DNA of 64,000 nucleotides. Source: CAVRGQ01 sp963720785. Lineage in GTDB: Bacteria > Actinomycetota > Acidimicrobiia > IMCC26256 > DASPTH01. Where the stretch lies: contig CAVRGQ010000005.1 of NCBI GenBank assembly GCA_963720785.1, forward strand, positions 806,001 to 870,000. The letters run 5' to 3'. The notes under the pieces were generated by a model. The model was not told the origin of the DNA and ran no database searches. It saw only the letters and a list, made by a program, of their open reading frames with translations. Both the position numbers and the translations under genes were made by a program. Below are positions 1 through 8,763 of the stretch, in pieces (position 1 is the first letter of the stretch; every line of letters starts with the position of its first letter).

Positions 1-117
1 GTCTCCGACGGTGCAGTCGACTTCGAGCAGGCCACCAGCACCGAACTTCGTCCGGGCGGGGCGGGAACGCCGGCGCCGGTGACCTGCGACAGCAGTTGTG
101 CCCCGTCCTGGGGGGCC
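1..117. other. Unassigned window edge
   Basis: This stretch lies downstream of the minus-strand oxidoreductase gene. Plus-strand frames 1 and 3 are open through it, but I recognise no protein family in any frame. It may hold the tail of a gene that begins outside the window. Confidence 0.3.
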
Positions 118-1098
118 TCAAACCATCGCCTCCGAATTCTTGGAGATCAGTTCCGGCAGCACCTCGTTGGCGTAACCGTCCAGGAATCCCTGCTGGTCGG
201 GCCCGACCTGGTGCACGACGACCTGCTCGTAGCCGGCATCGATGCAGGCCCGGATCGCGTCGACGTGCGCCTCCGGGTCGGGGCCCAGCACCATCGCCGC
301 GGCGACGGCGTCCTCGGTGACCATGTGGGCGGCCTGCTCGAAGTGCGATGGCATCGGCAGCTCCTGCGCGAGCTGCGCCTCGATCGCGATGTTCGGCCAC
401 CACTCGTACGCGGTGCAGCGCGCGGCGTCCTCGTCGTCGGCCCAGCAGACCGTGAGCTGCACGAGATGGTTCCGCCCGTGCGCACCGAACGTCTCGTCGA
501 AGGCGGCGCGCAGCTCGGGGTCGGGCTTCGTCGTGACCAGTCCGTCGGCGATGCGTCCGGCGATGCGCGCGGAGTCGGTGCCGCCCGCGGCCATGTACAG
601 CTCGGTGCCGCTCGGGTCCGCGAACACCTTCGCGCCCTCGACCGTGTAGTGCGGTCCGTGATGGTCGACAGTCTCACCGCGCCACAGCGCGCGGATCACA
701 CCGATCGCCTCGATCAGCATCTCCTGCCGCACCGTAGCGGGCGGCCAACGCGCCCCGCCGATGTGTTCGTTGAGCGCCTCGCCCGTGCCCACGCCGAGAA
801 AGAACCGCCCGGGCATCATCTCGCCGATCGTCGCCGCGGCCTGCGCGATCACTGCCGGGTGGTAGCGCACGAGCGGACATGTGACACCGGTGCCGACGCG
901 GAGCGAGTGCGTCGACGCGGCGATGCCCCCGAGGACCGCCCACGCGAAGGGAGCATGACCCTGCCGTTCCGTCCAGGGATGGAAGTGGTCACTGATGGTG
1001 GCGAAGGAGAAGCCCGCGTGCTCCGCCTCGACCGCGAGCCGCACAAGGGTGGGGCCGTCGTGCTCCTCCGTGGACAACGTGTACCCGATCTGCACCAT
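118..1098 (-). CDS. F420-dependent LLM-class oxidoreductase (G6PD-like subfamily)
   Basis: 326 aa, a typical length for the bacterial luciferase-like (LLM) TIM-barrel family. The N-terminus MVQIGYTLSTEEH, the segment SDHFHPWTERQGHAPF, and the GRFFLGVGTGEALNEH motif near residue 110 place it in the actinobacterial subfamily related to F420-dependent glucose-6-phosphate dehydrogenase. Members transfer hydride between a substrate and coenzyme F420 in the cytoplasm. The substrate cannot be read from the sequence. The ATG start lies 17 bases after the stop of the NrfD gene, so it is probably the last gene of the formate dehydrogenase operon. Whether it is functionally linked to formate oxidation is inference. 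Confidence 0.85.
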   Translation of the reverse strand: MVQIGYTLSTEEHDGPTLVRLAVEAEHAGFSFATISDHFHPWTERQGHAPFAWAVLGGIAASTHSLRVGTGVTCPLVRYHPAVIAQAAATIGEMMPGRFFLGVGTGEALNEHIGGARWPPATVRQEMLIEAIGVIRALWRGETVDHHGPHYTVEGAKVFADPSGTELYMAAGGTDSARIAGRIADGLVTTKPDPELRAAFDETFGAHGRNHLVQLTVCWADDEDAARCTAYEWWPNIAIEAQLAQELPMPSHFEQAAHMVTEDAVAAAMVLGPDPEAHVDAIRACIDAGYEQVVVHQVGPDQQGFLDGYANEVLPELISKNSEAMV

Positions 1099-1115
1099 GG
1101 GCGCGGGGTTCCCGG

Positions 1116-2051
1116 TCAGGCGTTCGGTGAAACCCCGGCCTGCTGCACGCGCTCTCGCTGCGGCATGACGGTGGCCCGCGGGTCACGCGCCGATTGACGG
1201 CCGGCCTCGACGATCGCGTACCGCTCGACCAGCGCGCCGGCGAGGACCATCGCCGCGCCCACCCGACGGACGGCTCGGCGACCGCGGCCCGCGACCACCA
1301 CCGCGCCGCCGCCCGCGGAGAGCGCGCTGGCGACCTTCGACAACCGTGCAGCCCGGCCCGTCTCGTAGGCCTCCGCGACGACCGGGTCGAGGGTCGCGGT
1401 GGCAAGACGCGAACCGACGAGCTCGCCCGCCACGCCTGCCAGTGCCAGCCGCAGCGCGGGCCCGGCACTGGTCGGCGCGAGCACCAGCACCCCGCATGCA
1501 CCCGCGCTTGCGGCCGCGCCGGACGCGAAGAGGAACGGGAGTGAGCGTCGCGCATCGTGCCACGCGGGGACGGCCGTGTCGGCCAGGAGCACTGCGGTGT
1601 ACGTCGCGACGACTGGCGCGAGCGCCGCGCCGGCCAGCGCCGTCGTTGACGTGAGGCCACGCGGCGCGCCCACCCACGAGGCGGCGGTCGCGCCCGCCAC
1701 CGCACCGGCGAACGCGCCGAGCACCCACGAACCGACACTCATCGGGGACGTCGGCTTCGCGACCCGGAGCATGTGATGGAACCGGCTCGGCACGCCGAGG
1801 TCGGCGACCAGCAGCGCACCGCTGACCACCGTCGCACCGAGCGCGACCGACTCGAGCCTGCGCAGACCGTCGCGGTCGTCGCTGAGCGCGGCGCCGGCCG
1901 CGAGCAACGCACTGCCGGCCGCGAGCCCGCCGGTGAAGAAGTACGCAGGGATCTCCCACCCCCAGACGGGCTCCTTGAGCACCGGCAGGTCGTAGTAGGT
2001 ACGCGGTTCCGCCCGGGGGACGACCGGCTGCTCGGCCTTCGCGCCCTTCAC
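1116..2051 (-). CDS. NrfD/PsrC-type membrane anchor of formate dehydrogenase
   Basis: 311 aa with about eight hydrophobic segments. It starts with a cytoplasmic stretch (YYDLPVLKEPVWGWEIPAYF) that leads into TM1, the usual pattern of NrfD/polysulfide-reductase C proteins. The GTG start at 2051 overlaps the stop of the 4Fe-4S gene by four bases (GTGA). Upstream extensions of the frame are shadow sequence. The expected role is the quinone-reacting integral subunit that takes electrons from the Fe-S subunit. It differs from the cytochrome b-type gamma subunit of E. coli FdnGHI. Subunit order alpha-beta-NrfD and tight overlaps support one complex. Confidence 0.85.
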   Translation of the reverse strand: MKGAKAEQPVVPRAEPRTYYDLPVLKEPVWGWEIPAYFFTGGLAAGSALLAAGAALSDDRDGLRRLESVALGATVVSGALLVADLGVPSRFHHMLRVAKPTSPMSVGSWVLGAFAGAVAGATAASWVGAPRGLTSTTALAGAALAPVVATYTAVLLADTAVPAWHDARRSLPFLFASGAAASAGACGVLVLAPTSAGPALRLALAGVAGELVGSRLATATLDPVVAEAYETGRAARLSKVASALSAGGGAVVVAGRGRRAVRRVGAAMVLAGALVERYAIVEAGRQSARDPRATVMPQRERVQQAGVSPNA

Positions 2052-2833
2052 GCGCGCCCCCGCACGAACGAGGCGACCACGGCCCCCACGAGCACGGCGC
2101 CAGCCACGGCCGCCGATCGCCACATACCGGGAAGGTCGCGCGTCGTGACCACCGGATCGGGCGGGAGGCCGTACACCTCGGGCTCGTCGAGCAGGAGGAA
2201 GAACGCGCCCGCGCCGCCCACGCCGTCGTCGCCGCCTTCGAGATACAGGCGCGCCTCGTCGACCCCTTCGTCGTGTAGGCGTCGCAGACGAGCGTCCGCC
2301 CTCTCCCGCAACACGTCGAGGTCGCCGAACTGGATCGAGTCGGTCGGACACGCCTGGGCGCACGCGGGCTCCATGTCGCCGCGCAACCGGTCGTAACAGA
2401 GCGTGCACTTCCAGACCCGGCCGTCGGACTCGCGCTTGTCGATCACCCCGAACGGGCACGCGGGGACGCAGTAGCCGCAGCCGTTGCAGATGTCCTCCTG
2501 CACCACGACGGTGCCGAACTCCGTGCGGAACAACGAGCCGGTCGGGCACACGTCGAGACACGCGGCGTGGGTGCAGTGCTTGCACACGTCGGAGTTCATG
2601 AGCCAGCGGAAGCCCTCGTCGCGCGGCGCGGGCTGCTCGATGAAGGCGACATGGCGCCAGGTGTCGGCACCGAGCGCGCCGGTGTTGTCGTAGGAATGAG
2701 CGAGGAAGCGCAGGCCATCCTCCGGCACCTCGTTCCACTCCTTGCACGCGACCTCGCACGCCTTGCACCCGATGCACACGGTGGTGTCGGTGAAGAACCC
2801 GACGCGCGGGGTGATGCTGTCGACGACGCTCAT
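2048..2833 (-). CDS. Formate dehydrogenase beta subunit, 4Fe-4S ferredoxin type
   Basis: 261 aa. Four cysteine clusters are visible: CIGCKACEVACKEWN near residue 22, CKHCTHAACLDVCPTGS near 85, CNGCGYCVPACPFG near 120, and CTLCYDRL...CAQACPTDS near 145-165. This is the set expected for a four-cluster FdhB/HybA-type electron-transfer subunit. The C-terminus carries one hydrophobic segment (MWRSAAVAGAVLVGAVVASF), as in membrane-associated beta subunits. ATG at 2833 overlaps the alpha-subunit stop (ATGA). The protein would wire electrons from the molybdopterin subunit to the NrfD anchor. Confidence 0.92.
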   Translation of the reverse strand: MSVVDSITPRVGFFTDTTVCIGCKACEVACKEWNEVPEDGLRFLAHSYDNTGALGADTWRHVAFIEQPAPRDEGFRWLMNSDVCKHCTHAACLDVCPTGSLFRTEFGTVVVQEDICNGCGYCVPACPFGVIDKRESDGRVWKCTLCYDRLRGDMEPACAQACPTDSIQFGDLDVLRERADARLRRLHDEGVDEARLYLEGGDDGVGGAGAFFLLLDEPEVYGLPPDPVVTTRDLPGMWRSAAVAGAVLVGAVVASFVRGRA

Positions 2834-5800
2834 GCGTGTTCCTCTCCTCTCGCCGCGGCCCCCCGGTAGCGCTCGACCAGCTCGAGCAGCGCGGGACCGC
2901 GGGGCCGACGACCGGGTCGGATGTCGCAGGTGGAGGCCTTCACCTCCTGGATGTGCACGTTGGCATCGAGCACGATCGGCAGCAGGTCGTTGGCGCTGTC
3001 CCCCGTGCTGAGGCCACGACTTCCCCAGTGGTACGGCAGTCCGACCTGTTCGATGGTCCGGCCCTGCACCGCGAGCGGCACGAGGCGGGCGGTGACGAGC
3101 ACACGCGCCTCGATCGCGGTCCGGCTCGTCACGATCGTCGCCCAACCACCGTGCTCCAGCCCGCGCGGGCCGCGAGTTGGGGGCTCACCTCGCAGAACAT
3201 CTCGGGTTGCAGCTCCGAGAGGTACGGCAGGAAGCGGCTCATCCCGCCGGCGGTGTGGTGCTCGGTGAGCCGGTACGTCGTCAGCACGAACGGGAAGACG
3301 GTGCTGCCGGGCTGCCCGTCGGCCGGCTGATAGGGGTTCTCCGGGCGCGGGAACCGCTGTCGCGTCGGGTTCGCCCGCTGCGGATAGAGCGGGTTCGCGA
3401 ACGGCGACTCGTGCGGTTCGTAGTGCGTCGGCAGCGGCCCGTCCTTCAGCCCGCTGGGCGCGAACAACCACGCCTTGCCGTCCGCCTGCATGATGAACGG
3501 CTCGTCACCGCGGAGCGCCTCGCTCCCCTTCGCGTCCTCGGGCGGCTCGTAGTCGGGTCGCTTGTCAGCCTTGAAATCGGGGGTATCGAACCCTGTCCAC
3601 CGCTCGTCGGCGTCGTCCCACCACACGTACCGCTTGCGCTCCGACCAGGGGCGCCCGTCCGGGTCGGCCGACGCGCGGTTGTAGAGCATCCGGCGATTGG
3701 CGGGCCACGCCCAGCCCCACTCGAGCGCCACCCAGTCCTGCTCCCGGCCCGGCTTGCGGCGGGCAGTCTGGTTCACGTCGTCGGCGAAGCACCCGCAGTA
3801 GATCCAGCACCCGCAAGTGGTCGAGCCGTCCGTCTGCAGTTGCGTGTACGACGAGAGCGCGCTCCCGTCGGCCTGCCACCCGTTGATCTCACGCAGCACG
3901 GCCTGCGCATCGGGCTCGGCGAGCGCCCCCTTCGTCGGATAGTCCCACATCAGCTCGAGCACCGCTCGGTCGCGCGGATCGACGGAGGCAGCGAGCTTCT
4001 CGCGGATGATGCGCCCGAGGTGGAACATGAACCACAACTCGGAACGCGCGTCCTCCCGGGGCTCCACCGCCTTCTCGTGCCACTGCAGCAGCCGCTGGGT
4101 GTTGGTGAAGCTGCCGTCCTTCTCGGTGTGCGCGGCCGCCGGCAGGAAGAACACCTCGGTGCCGATGTCCTCGGTGCGGAGCTCACCCATCTCGATCTCC
4201 GGGGAGTCGTACCAGAAGGCGGTGGTCTCGATCTCCGAGAAGTCGCGCACGACGAGCCACTCGAGGTTCGCGAGCCCCTTGCGCTGCAGGCCGCCGTTCG
4301 CGGAGCCGACGGCCGGGTTCTCGCCCATCACGAAGAACCCCTGCACCGTGCCGTCGATCATGCCCATCATCGACGTGTAGTGGGAGTGGTCGCCCGAGAT
4401 GCGCGGCAGGTGGTCGTAGCACCAGCCGTTCTCGCGCGTGGCGTGGTCACCCCAGTAGGCCTTCAACAGGCTGACCGTGTACGCCTCCATCTCGCCCCAG
4501 TACCCGGTGGTCGCGCTGTTCGCGTCGATGAACTCCTCGAACGTCTCGTTGTCGGCATGGGGCATCGGGATGTAGCCGGGGAGGATGTTGTAGAGCGTCG
4601 GGATGTCGGTCGAGCCCTGGATCGACGCGTGGCCGCGTAACGCGAGGATCCCGCCGCCGGGTCGGCCGATGTTGCCGAGAAGTTGCTGCAGGATGGCGGC
4701 GGTGCGGATGTACTGCACGCCGACGGTGTGCTGGGTCCAGCCCACCGCGTACGCGAACGCCGAGGTGCGCTCGGGGCCGGAGTTCTCGCACAGCGCGCGG
4801 GCGACCCGGAGGAAGAGATCCTCGGGGACACCGCACGTGTCGGCCACGAAGGCCGGCGTGTAGCGCTGGAAGTGGCGACGGAGCAGCTGGAACACGCAGT
4901 TCGGGTCGCGCAGGGTCTCGTCGACGTGCGGCGGTCGCCCGCCCTGGATGCCGCCGTGACTCCCATGGCGCTCACCGACCGCAGCCTCGCTCGAGGCGTG
5001 GAGCTCGCGCTGACCGGCCGACGCGGCCGTCTCCGCGGTGTCCTTGTACTGCCAGGTCGAGTCCTCGTACGACTGCCGTTCGGGGTCGAAGCCCGAGAAC
5101 AGGCCGTCGAGGTCCTCGGTGTCGCGGAACTCCTCGGTCACGATCGTCGCGGCGTTCGTGTACTTGACGACGTAGTCGTGGAACCACTGGTCGTGCTCGA
5201 TCACGTAGTTGACCAACCCGCCGAGGAACGCGATGTCACTCCCGGCGCGCAACGGCACGTGCAGATCCGCGACCGCGCTCGTCCTCGTGAACCGTGGATC
5301 GACGTGGATCACGGTGGCGCCGCGCAGCTTCGCCTCCATCACCCATTGGAAGCCCACGGGGTGGCACTCGGCCATGTTCGAACCCATGATCACCACGCAG
5401 TCCGCGAACTGCAGGTCCTGCTGGAAGGTGGTGGCCCCGCCGCGCCCGAACGATGTCCCCAGACCGGGGACGGTCGACGAGTGTCATATCCGCGCCTGGT
5501 TCTCGATCTGGATCGCACCCAGGGCGGTGAAGAGCTTCTTGATGAGGTAGTTCTCCTCGTTGTCGAGCGTCGCGCCTCCGAGGTGGGCGATCGACATGGC
5601 GCGCCGCACGGGACGTCCCTCCTCGTCGAGTTCCTGCCAACCCGAGCGGCGCGTCGCGATCACCCGGTCGGCGATCATGTCCATCGCCCGGTCGAGCGGC
5701 AGCGACTCCCACTCGGTCGCGTGCGGCCGGCGGTACTTCACGCGGTACTCGCGTCCCGGCCCTCCCACCAATTGACGGGTCGCCGCGCCCTTCGGGCAAA

Positions 5801-6056
5801 GTCGTCCGCGGGAGATCGGGCTGTCGGGGTCACCTTCGATCTGCGTGATGCGGCCATCCCGCACGTAGATGCGCTGGCCGCACCCCACCCCGCAGTACGG
5901 GCAGATGGACTTGACGACCGAGTCGGCTTCCTCGGTTCGCGGCCGCAGCGTCTGCGAGCGGGTCGAGGCGGCGGCCGCGCCGCGGCCCGACGGATCACCG
6001 CCGGACAGTTGCCGGAGGAGCGGCCACCGAAGGAGCGGCCAGTCGCGCAGCGCCAC
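2830..6056 (-). CDS. fdhA: Selenocysteine-containing formate dehydrogenase alpha subunit (in-frame UGA; one frameshift)
   Basis: About 1,075 aa molybdopterin oxidoreductase. The 4Fe-4S motif CPYCGVGC starts at residue 52 and its last Cys is in GRLCPKGA. The frame then meets UGA at 5484-5486 (residue 191) within ENQARI-Sec-HSSTVPGLGTSFGRGG, the position of selenocysteine in FdhF/FdnG-type enzymes. Reading continues in the same frame to about 3165. There the C-terminal domain (GGWATIVTSRTAIEARVLV, LPYHWGSRG, GDSANDLLPIV) moves to another frame, so one base is missing at the GC palindrome GCCCGCGCGGGC. I chose GTG 6056 because VALRDWPLLRWPLLRQL matches the N-terminus of actinobacterial relatives as I recall them. 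GTG 6104 is an alternative. No Tat signal is visible, so a cytoplasmic active site is inferred. It oxidises formate to CO2. Confidence 0.9.
5451..5486 (-). promoter_or_regulatory. Selenocysteine codon plus SECIS-like hairpin
   Basis: Directly after the in-frame UGA (5484-5486) the mRNA can fold a perfect 6-bp stem, GUCCCC/GGGGAC (plus-strand 5455-5471), with the five-base loop GGUCU. A CGA/UCG pairing extends it below a small internal loop. The loop begins 18 bases after the UGA. From memory, the E. coli fdhF SECIS has the same GGUCU loop at the same distance. Bacterial SECIS elements recruit SelB to insert selenocysteine. Confidence 0.85.
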
Positions 6057-6182
6057 CCGACGTCGATACCACGCGGCCCGATCGGACAAACCTCGGTTGA
6101 GCACGAACCACGGTTGGGCAGGAGGTTGGTTGCGGGAATCGTGGAGAGCGCCGGGCGCCCACGAAGGACGGAGGAGGACGGC

Positions 6183-6699
6183 ATGCGGTGGTTGACCGGT
6201 CAGTGGCGGGATCTGGGGGTGGTCGCGGCGAAAGCGCTCGCGATGTACGTCGTGGCGGTGCTGCTGCTGCCGCGTCGCGGAACGACGCACCATCGCGCAG
6301 TGGACGATCGTCGACTTCGCGACCGCCGTCGCCGTCGGCGCGGTCATCGGACGAACCGCCGTCGCCGGCTCCCAGTCGCTGGCGACCGGGGCGGTCGCAC
6401 TGCTCACCCTCGTGGTCGCACACCGGCTGGCGTCCCGACTGCGGCTCCGCCCCGCGCTCCACCGGTTCTTCGACCATCGGGTGAGAGTCCTCGTGCGCGA
6501 CGGCACCTTGCTGCGCGACGAGCTGCGCCGCGTCGGGCTCACCGACGACGACCTGTTCGCCCATCTCCGCGAGCGTGGCGTGCTGTCGCTCCGGGGCGTC
6601 CAGCTCGTGCTCTACGAATCGCGGGGCGAGCTCACGGTGGTGCACGACGGTCACGGCGCCGACGACCTCGTGCGCGCCGCGCTCGACGCCCCGCGGTAG
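6183..6699 (+). CDS. DUF421/YetF-like membrane protein (frameshifted)
   Basis: Two frames join to a protein of about 170 aa. ATG 6183 follows a strong GGAGGAGG ribosome site and encodes a first TM segment (VVAAKALAMYVVAVLLL). From about 6280 the continuation is one frame on: ERRTIAQWTIVDFATAVAVG, then HRVRVLVRDGTLLRDELRR and LRERGVLSLRGVQLVLYES. The RTIAQ/DF motif and the C-terminal ELRR...LRERGV domain are typical of DUF421 (YetF) proteins. One extra base in CTGCTGCTGCCGCG would explain the break. The function of the family is poorly known. The gene is divergent from the formate dehydrogenase operon. Confidence 0.75.
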
Positions 6700-6716
6700 C
6701 GGGGTCACTCGAGCGG

Positions 6717-7211
6717 TCAGGACGACTGTTGGCCCGGCGGATAGAGCACGAAGCTGTACTGCGACACCGCCTCGTTCGAGCCCGCCGACACGGTAGGAGC
6801 CGCGGAGATGGCCACGACGAGCGTCTTCGACCGGCGCTGCCAGAGGCCCCGCAGCACCGGACCCGACGTGTCGCCCGGCACCGCCGTCCACCCTTCGCGC
6901 GGGAGCGTGCTCACGAAGAACTGGAAGATCTGCCGCGGCTCGGCGCCCGTCACCGTGAAGGTGCGGGCGAGGACGCCACCGGGCCCGTGCGCCACCGGTC
7001 CTGCGGCCCGGCTGCGCGGATACCGCTCCAACCCCGACAGTCCGGGGATCCCGAACGCACCGGTGGTGCCCTGGGGTTGCGCGCTGGTGCTGCTGGCGGC
7101 GCTCCCGCCGCCTCCGCCGCACCCCGCCAGTGCGACTAGGGCCAGCGTCGCGAGCACCGCCGCCACGCGAGCCGGCCGCCGTCGACGGCACCTTCCGGAG
7201 CGGGGGTGCAT
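6717..7211 (-). CDS. Putative lipoprotein of unknown function
   Basis: 164 aa from ATG 7211. A GTG at 7253 would add 14 residues that overlap the DedA gene end. The N-terminus is Arg-rich and followed by a hydrophobic core and the lipobox LVALAGC, so signal peptidase II cleavage and lipid anchoring are expected. The mature part begins with a Gly/Ser linker. It has a small folded region (ARTFTVTGAEPRQIFQFF, EGWTAVPGD) that I cannot assign to a family. It lies 34 bases downstream of dedA and is probably cotranscribed with it. Confidence 0.7.
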   Translation of the reverse strand: MHPRSGRCRRRRPARVAAVLATLALVALAGCGGGGGSAASSTSAQPQGTTGAFGIPGLSGLERYPRSRAAGPVAHGPGGVLARTFTVTGAEPRQIFQFFVSTLPREGWTAVPGDTSGPVLRGLWQRRSKTLVVAISAAPTVSAGSNEAVSQYSFVLYPPGQQSS

Positions 7212-7245
7212 TCCCGTGCGGATCTCGACGCGCGATGCCCGTGAC

Positions 7246-7881
7246 CTACCCACTGTCGGGGGCGGCCGAACGCCGTGCCGCGTGCCGATGGCGCCACCAC
7301 AGCAGCCCGGCGACCGCGGCGGCGGCTCCCGCGACAGCGAAGGCGACGAGCCTCAGCGAGTGCTCCACCGCGCGCCACGAAGGACCCGCGAGATACCCGA
7401 TGCCGACGTGGAACGAGCCCCACAGCACCGCACTCGACACGTTCCACAGGAGGAACCGCCGGTAGGCCATGTGTGACTCCCCCGCCAGTGCGGGCACGAG
7501 CGCCTTGGGCCCGGTGACGAAGCGCCCCAGGAACACCGAGCTCCCGCCGTGCTCCTCGAACCAGCGGTCCGCCTTGCGCCACCGCGCCTCCGAGATCCGC
7601 CGCCCCACACGACTACGCCGCAACGACCGGCCGTAGCGGCGCCCCAGCTCGTAGCCGATCGAGTCACCGAACGCCGCGCCCAGCACCGTCGCGAGCACCG
7701 CGAGGACGAGCGGAACGTCGCCCCGCCAGGCCAGGTAGCCGGCGAGCAGCAGGAGCGTCTCCCCCGGGAAGACCAGCCCGACGAACAGCGAAGCCTCGGC
7801 GGCCGACGCCAGGAAGAGGATCGGCAGCAGCCACGGGTCCGCGTGGGACCGCACGAAGGTCACGATCGAACCGACGATCAC
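7246..7881 (-). CDS. DedA-family membrane protein
   Basis: 211 aa. The DedA (SNARE-associated/VTT) signature is clear: SLFVGLVFPGETLLLLAGYL near residue 35, GAAFGDSIGYELGRRYGR near 70, and FEEHGGSSVFLGRFVTGPK near 110, with a final TM helix and a basic tail. DedA proteins are polytopic inner-membrane proteins linked to lipid flipping and membrane homeostasis. The substrate of this copy is unknown. It is transcribed away from the qcr/cta operon, and a 123-base divergent region with short tandem duplications separates the two. Confidence 0.9.
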   Translation of the reverse strand: MIVGSIVTFVRSHADPWLLPILFLASAAEASLFVGLVFPGETLLLLAGYLAWRGDVPLVLAVLATVLGAAFGDSIGYELGRRYGRSLRRSRVGRRISEARWRKADRWFEEHGGSSVFLGRFVTGPKALVPALAGESHMAYRRFLLWNVSSAVLWGSFHVGIGYLAGPSWRAVEHSLRLVAFAVAGAAAAVAGLLWWRHRHAARRSAAPDSG

Positions 7882-7901
7882 TGCTCACCCCTACCCGCAA
7901 C

Positions 7902-7933
7902 CCGCCGGCCCAAAAATCCGCCGGCCCAAAAAT
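7902..7933. repeat. Perfect 16-bp tandem duplication
   Basis: CCGCCGGCCCAAAAAT occurs twice head to tail at 7902-7917 and 7918-7933. It lies in the divergent promoter region between dedA and qcrC. A short inverted repeat, CCCAC-CCGA-GTGGG (7948-7961), follows. Confidence 0.95.
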
Positions 7934-7969
7934 TCCGCGGTTTCGCTCCCACCCGAGTGGGTAGTGCCT

Positions 7970-7995
7970 CCTGGGCGATGGACCTGGGCGATGGA
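7970..7995. repeat. Perfect 13-bp tandem duplication
   Basis: CCTGGGCGATGGA is present twice, at 7970-7982 and 7983-7995, ending nine bases before the qcrC start. It would lie in the 5' leader of the respiratory operon. Confidence 0.95.
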
Positions 7996-8004
7996 TGACG
8001 AGGA

Positions 8005-8763
8005 ATGAGACTGCGCGCTCTCGCGGTGCCGGGCCTCGGTCTCACCACCGTGCTGGTGGTGAGTGTCGCGGTGATGGTGGGGCCACCGACGAGCGACGCG
8101 CGCGTCAACGCCACACCGACCCGCCAGACCGTGCGCCAGGTGTTCCTCCGCGACTGCGCGACCTGTCATGGCGCGGACGCGCACGGCACCGACCTCGCAC
8201 CGAGCCTGCACGGCGCCGGCGCCGCGCTCGTCGACTACTACCTGTCGACCGGTCGCATGCCGCTGTCGACGACGGACCCGGGCGCGACCCCCGAGCGCGG
8301 TGCCCCCCGCTATTCGCGACCCACCATCGACGCGCTGGTCAGCTACGTGTCCGAGCTCGCCGGGGGCGGCGGCCCGGCGATCCCGAACGTCGACCTGCGA
8401 TCCGGCGATCTGGCGCGCGGCGGCACGCTGTTCCAGCTGAATTGCGCCGCGTGCCACTCCTGGTCGGGCGGAGGTGGCGCGTTGCTCGACCGCTCGGCGC
8501 CGTCGCTCCACGCGGCCACGCCGCGCCAGACCGCCGAGGCGATCCGCGGCGGACCCGGCAACATGCCCGCGTTCGGGCCGGGCGCGCTCGATGCCCACCA
8601 GGTCGACGCGGTCGTGCGCTACGTCGAATACCTGCGCCACCCCGACGATCGCGGCGGGTGGGCACTCTGGCACCTCGGGCCGCTGACCGAGGGCGCGGTG
8701 GCGATCGTGCTCGGGCTCGGCGCCCTGCTCTTCGCGATCCGCCGACTGGGGACCCGCACATGA
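8005..8763 (+). CDS. qcrC: Cytochrome bc1 complex diheme cytochrome c subunit
   Basis: 252 aa with an N-terminal signal/anchor, two heme c sites (CATCH at about residue 52 and CAACH at about 147), and a C-terminal TM helix (GAVAIVLGLGALLFAI). Distal Met ligands are plausible in GRMPLS and GNMPAFG. This diheme layout with a C-terminal anchor is the actinobacterial QcrC type, which passes electrons straight to the oxidase without a soluble cytochrome c. It is the first gene of the operon. The next start overlaps its stop (ATGA). Confidence 0.92.
   Translation: MRLRALAVPGLGLTTVLVVSVAVMVGPPTSDARVNATPTRQTVRQVFLRDCATCHGADAHGTDLAPSLHGAGAALVDYYLSTGRMPLSTTDPGATPERGAPRYSRPTIDALVSYVSELAGGGGPAIPNVDLRSGDLARGGTLFQLNCAACHSWSGGGGALLDRSAPSLHAATPRQTAEAIRGGPGNMPAFGPGALDAHQVDAVVRYVEYLRHPDDRGGWALWHLGPLTEGAVAIVLGLGALLFAIRRLGTRT

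Noticed and set aside
5484..5486. UGA in fdhA as a nonsense mutation or sequencing error
   Set aside because: It lies exactly at the selenocysteine position, the frame is intact on both sides, and a GGUCU-loop hairpin follows at the right distance.
4683..7139. 818-aa plus-strand open frame across the formate dehydrogenase start and the DUF421 gene
   Set aside because: Only the short part from 6183 reads like a membrane protein. The remainder is antisense to fdhA.
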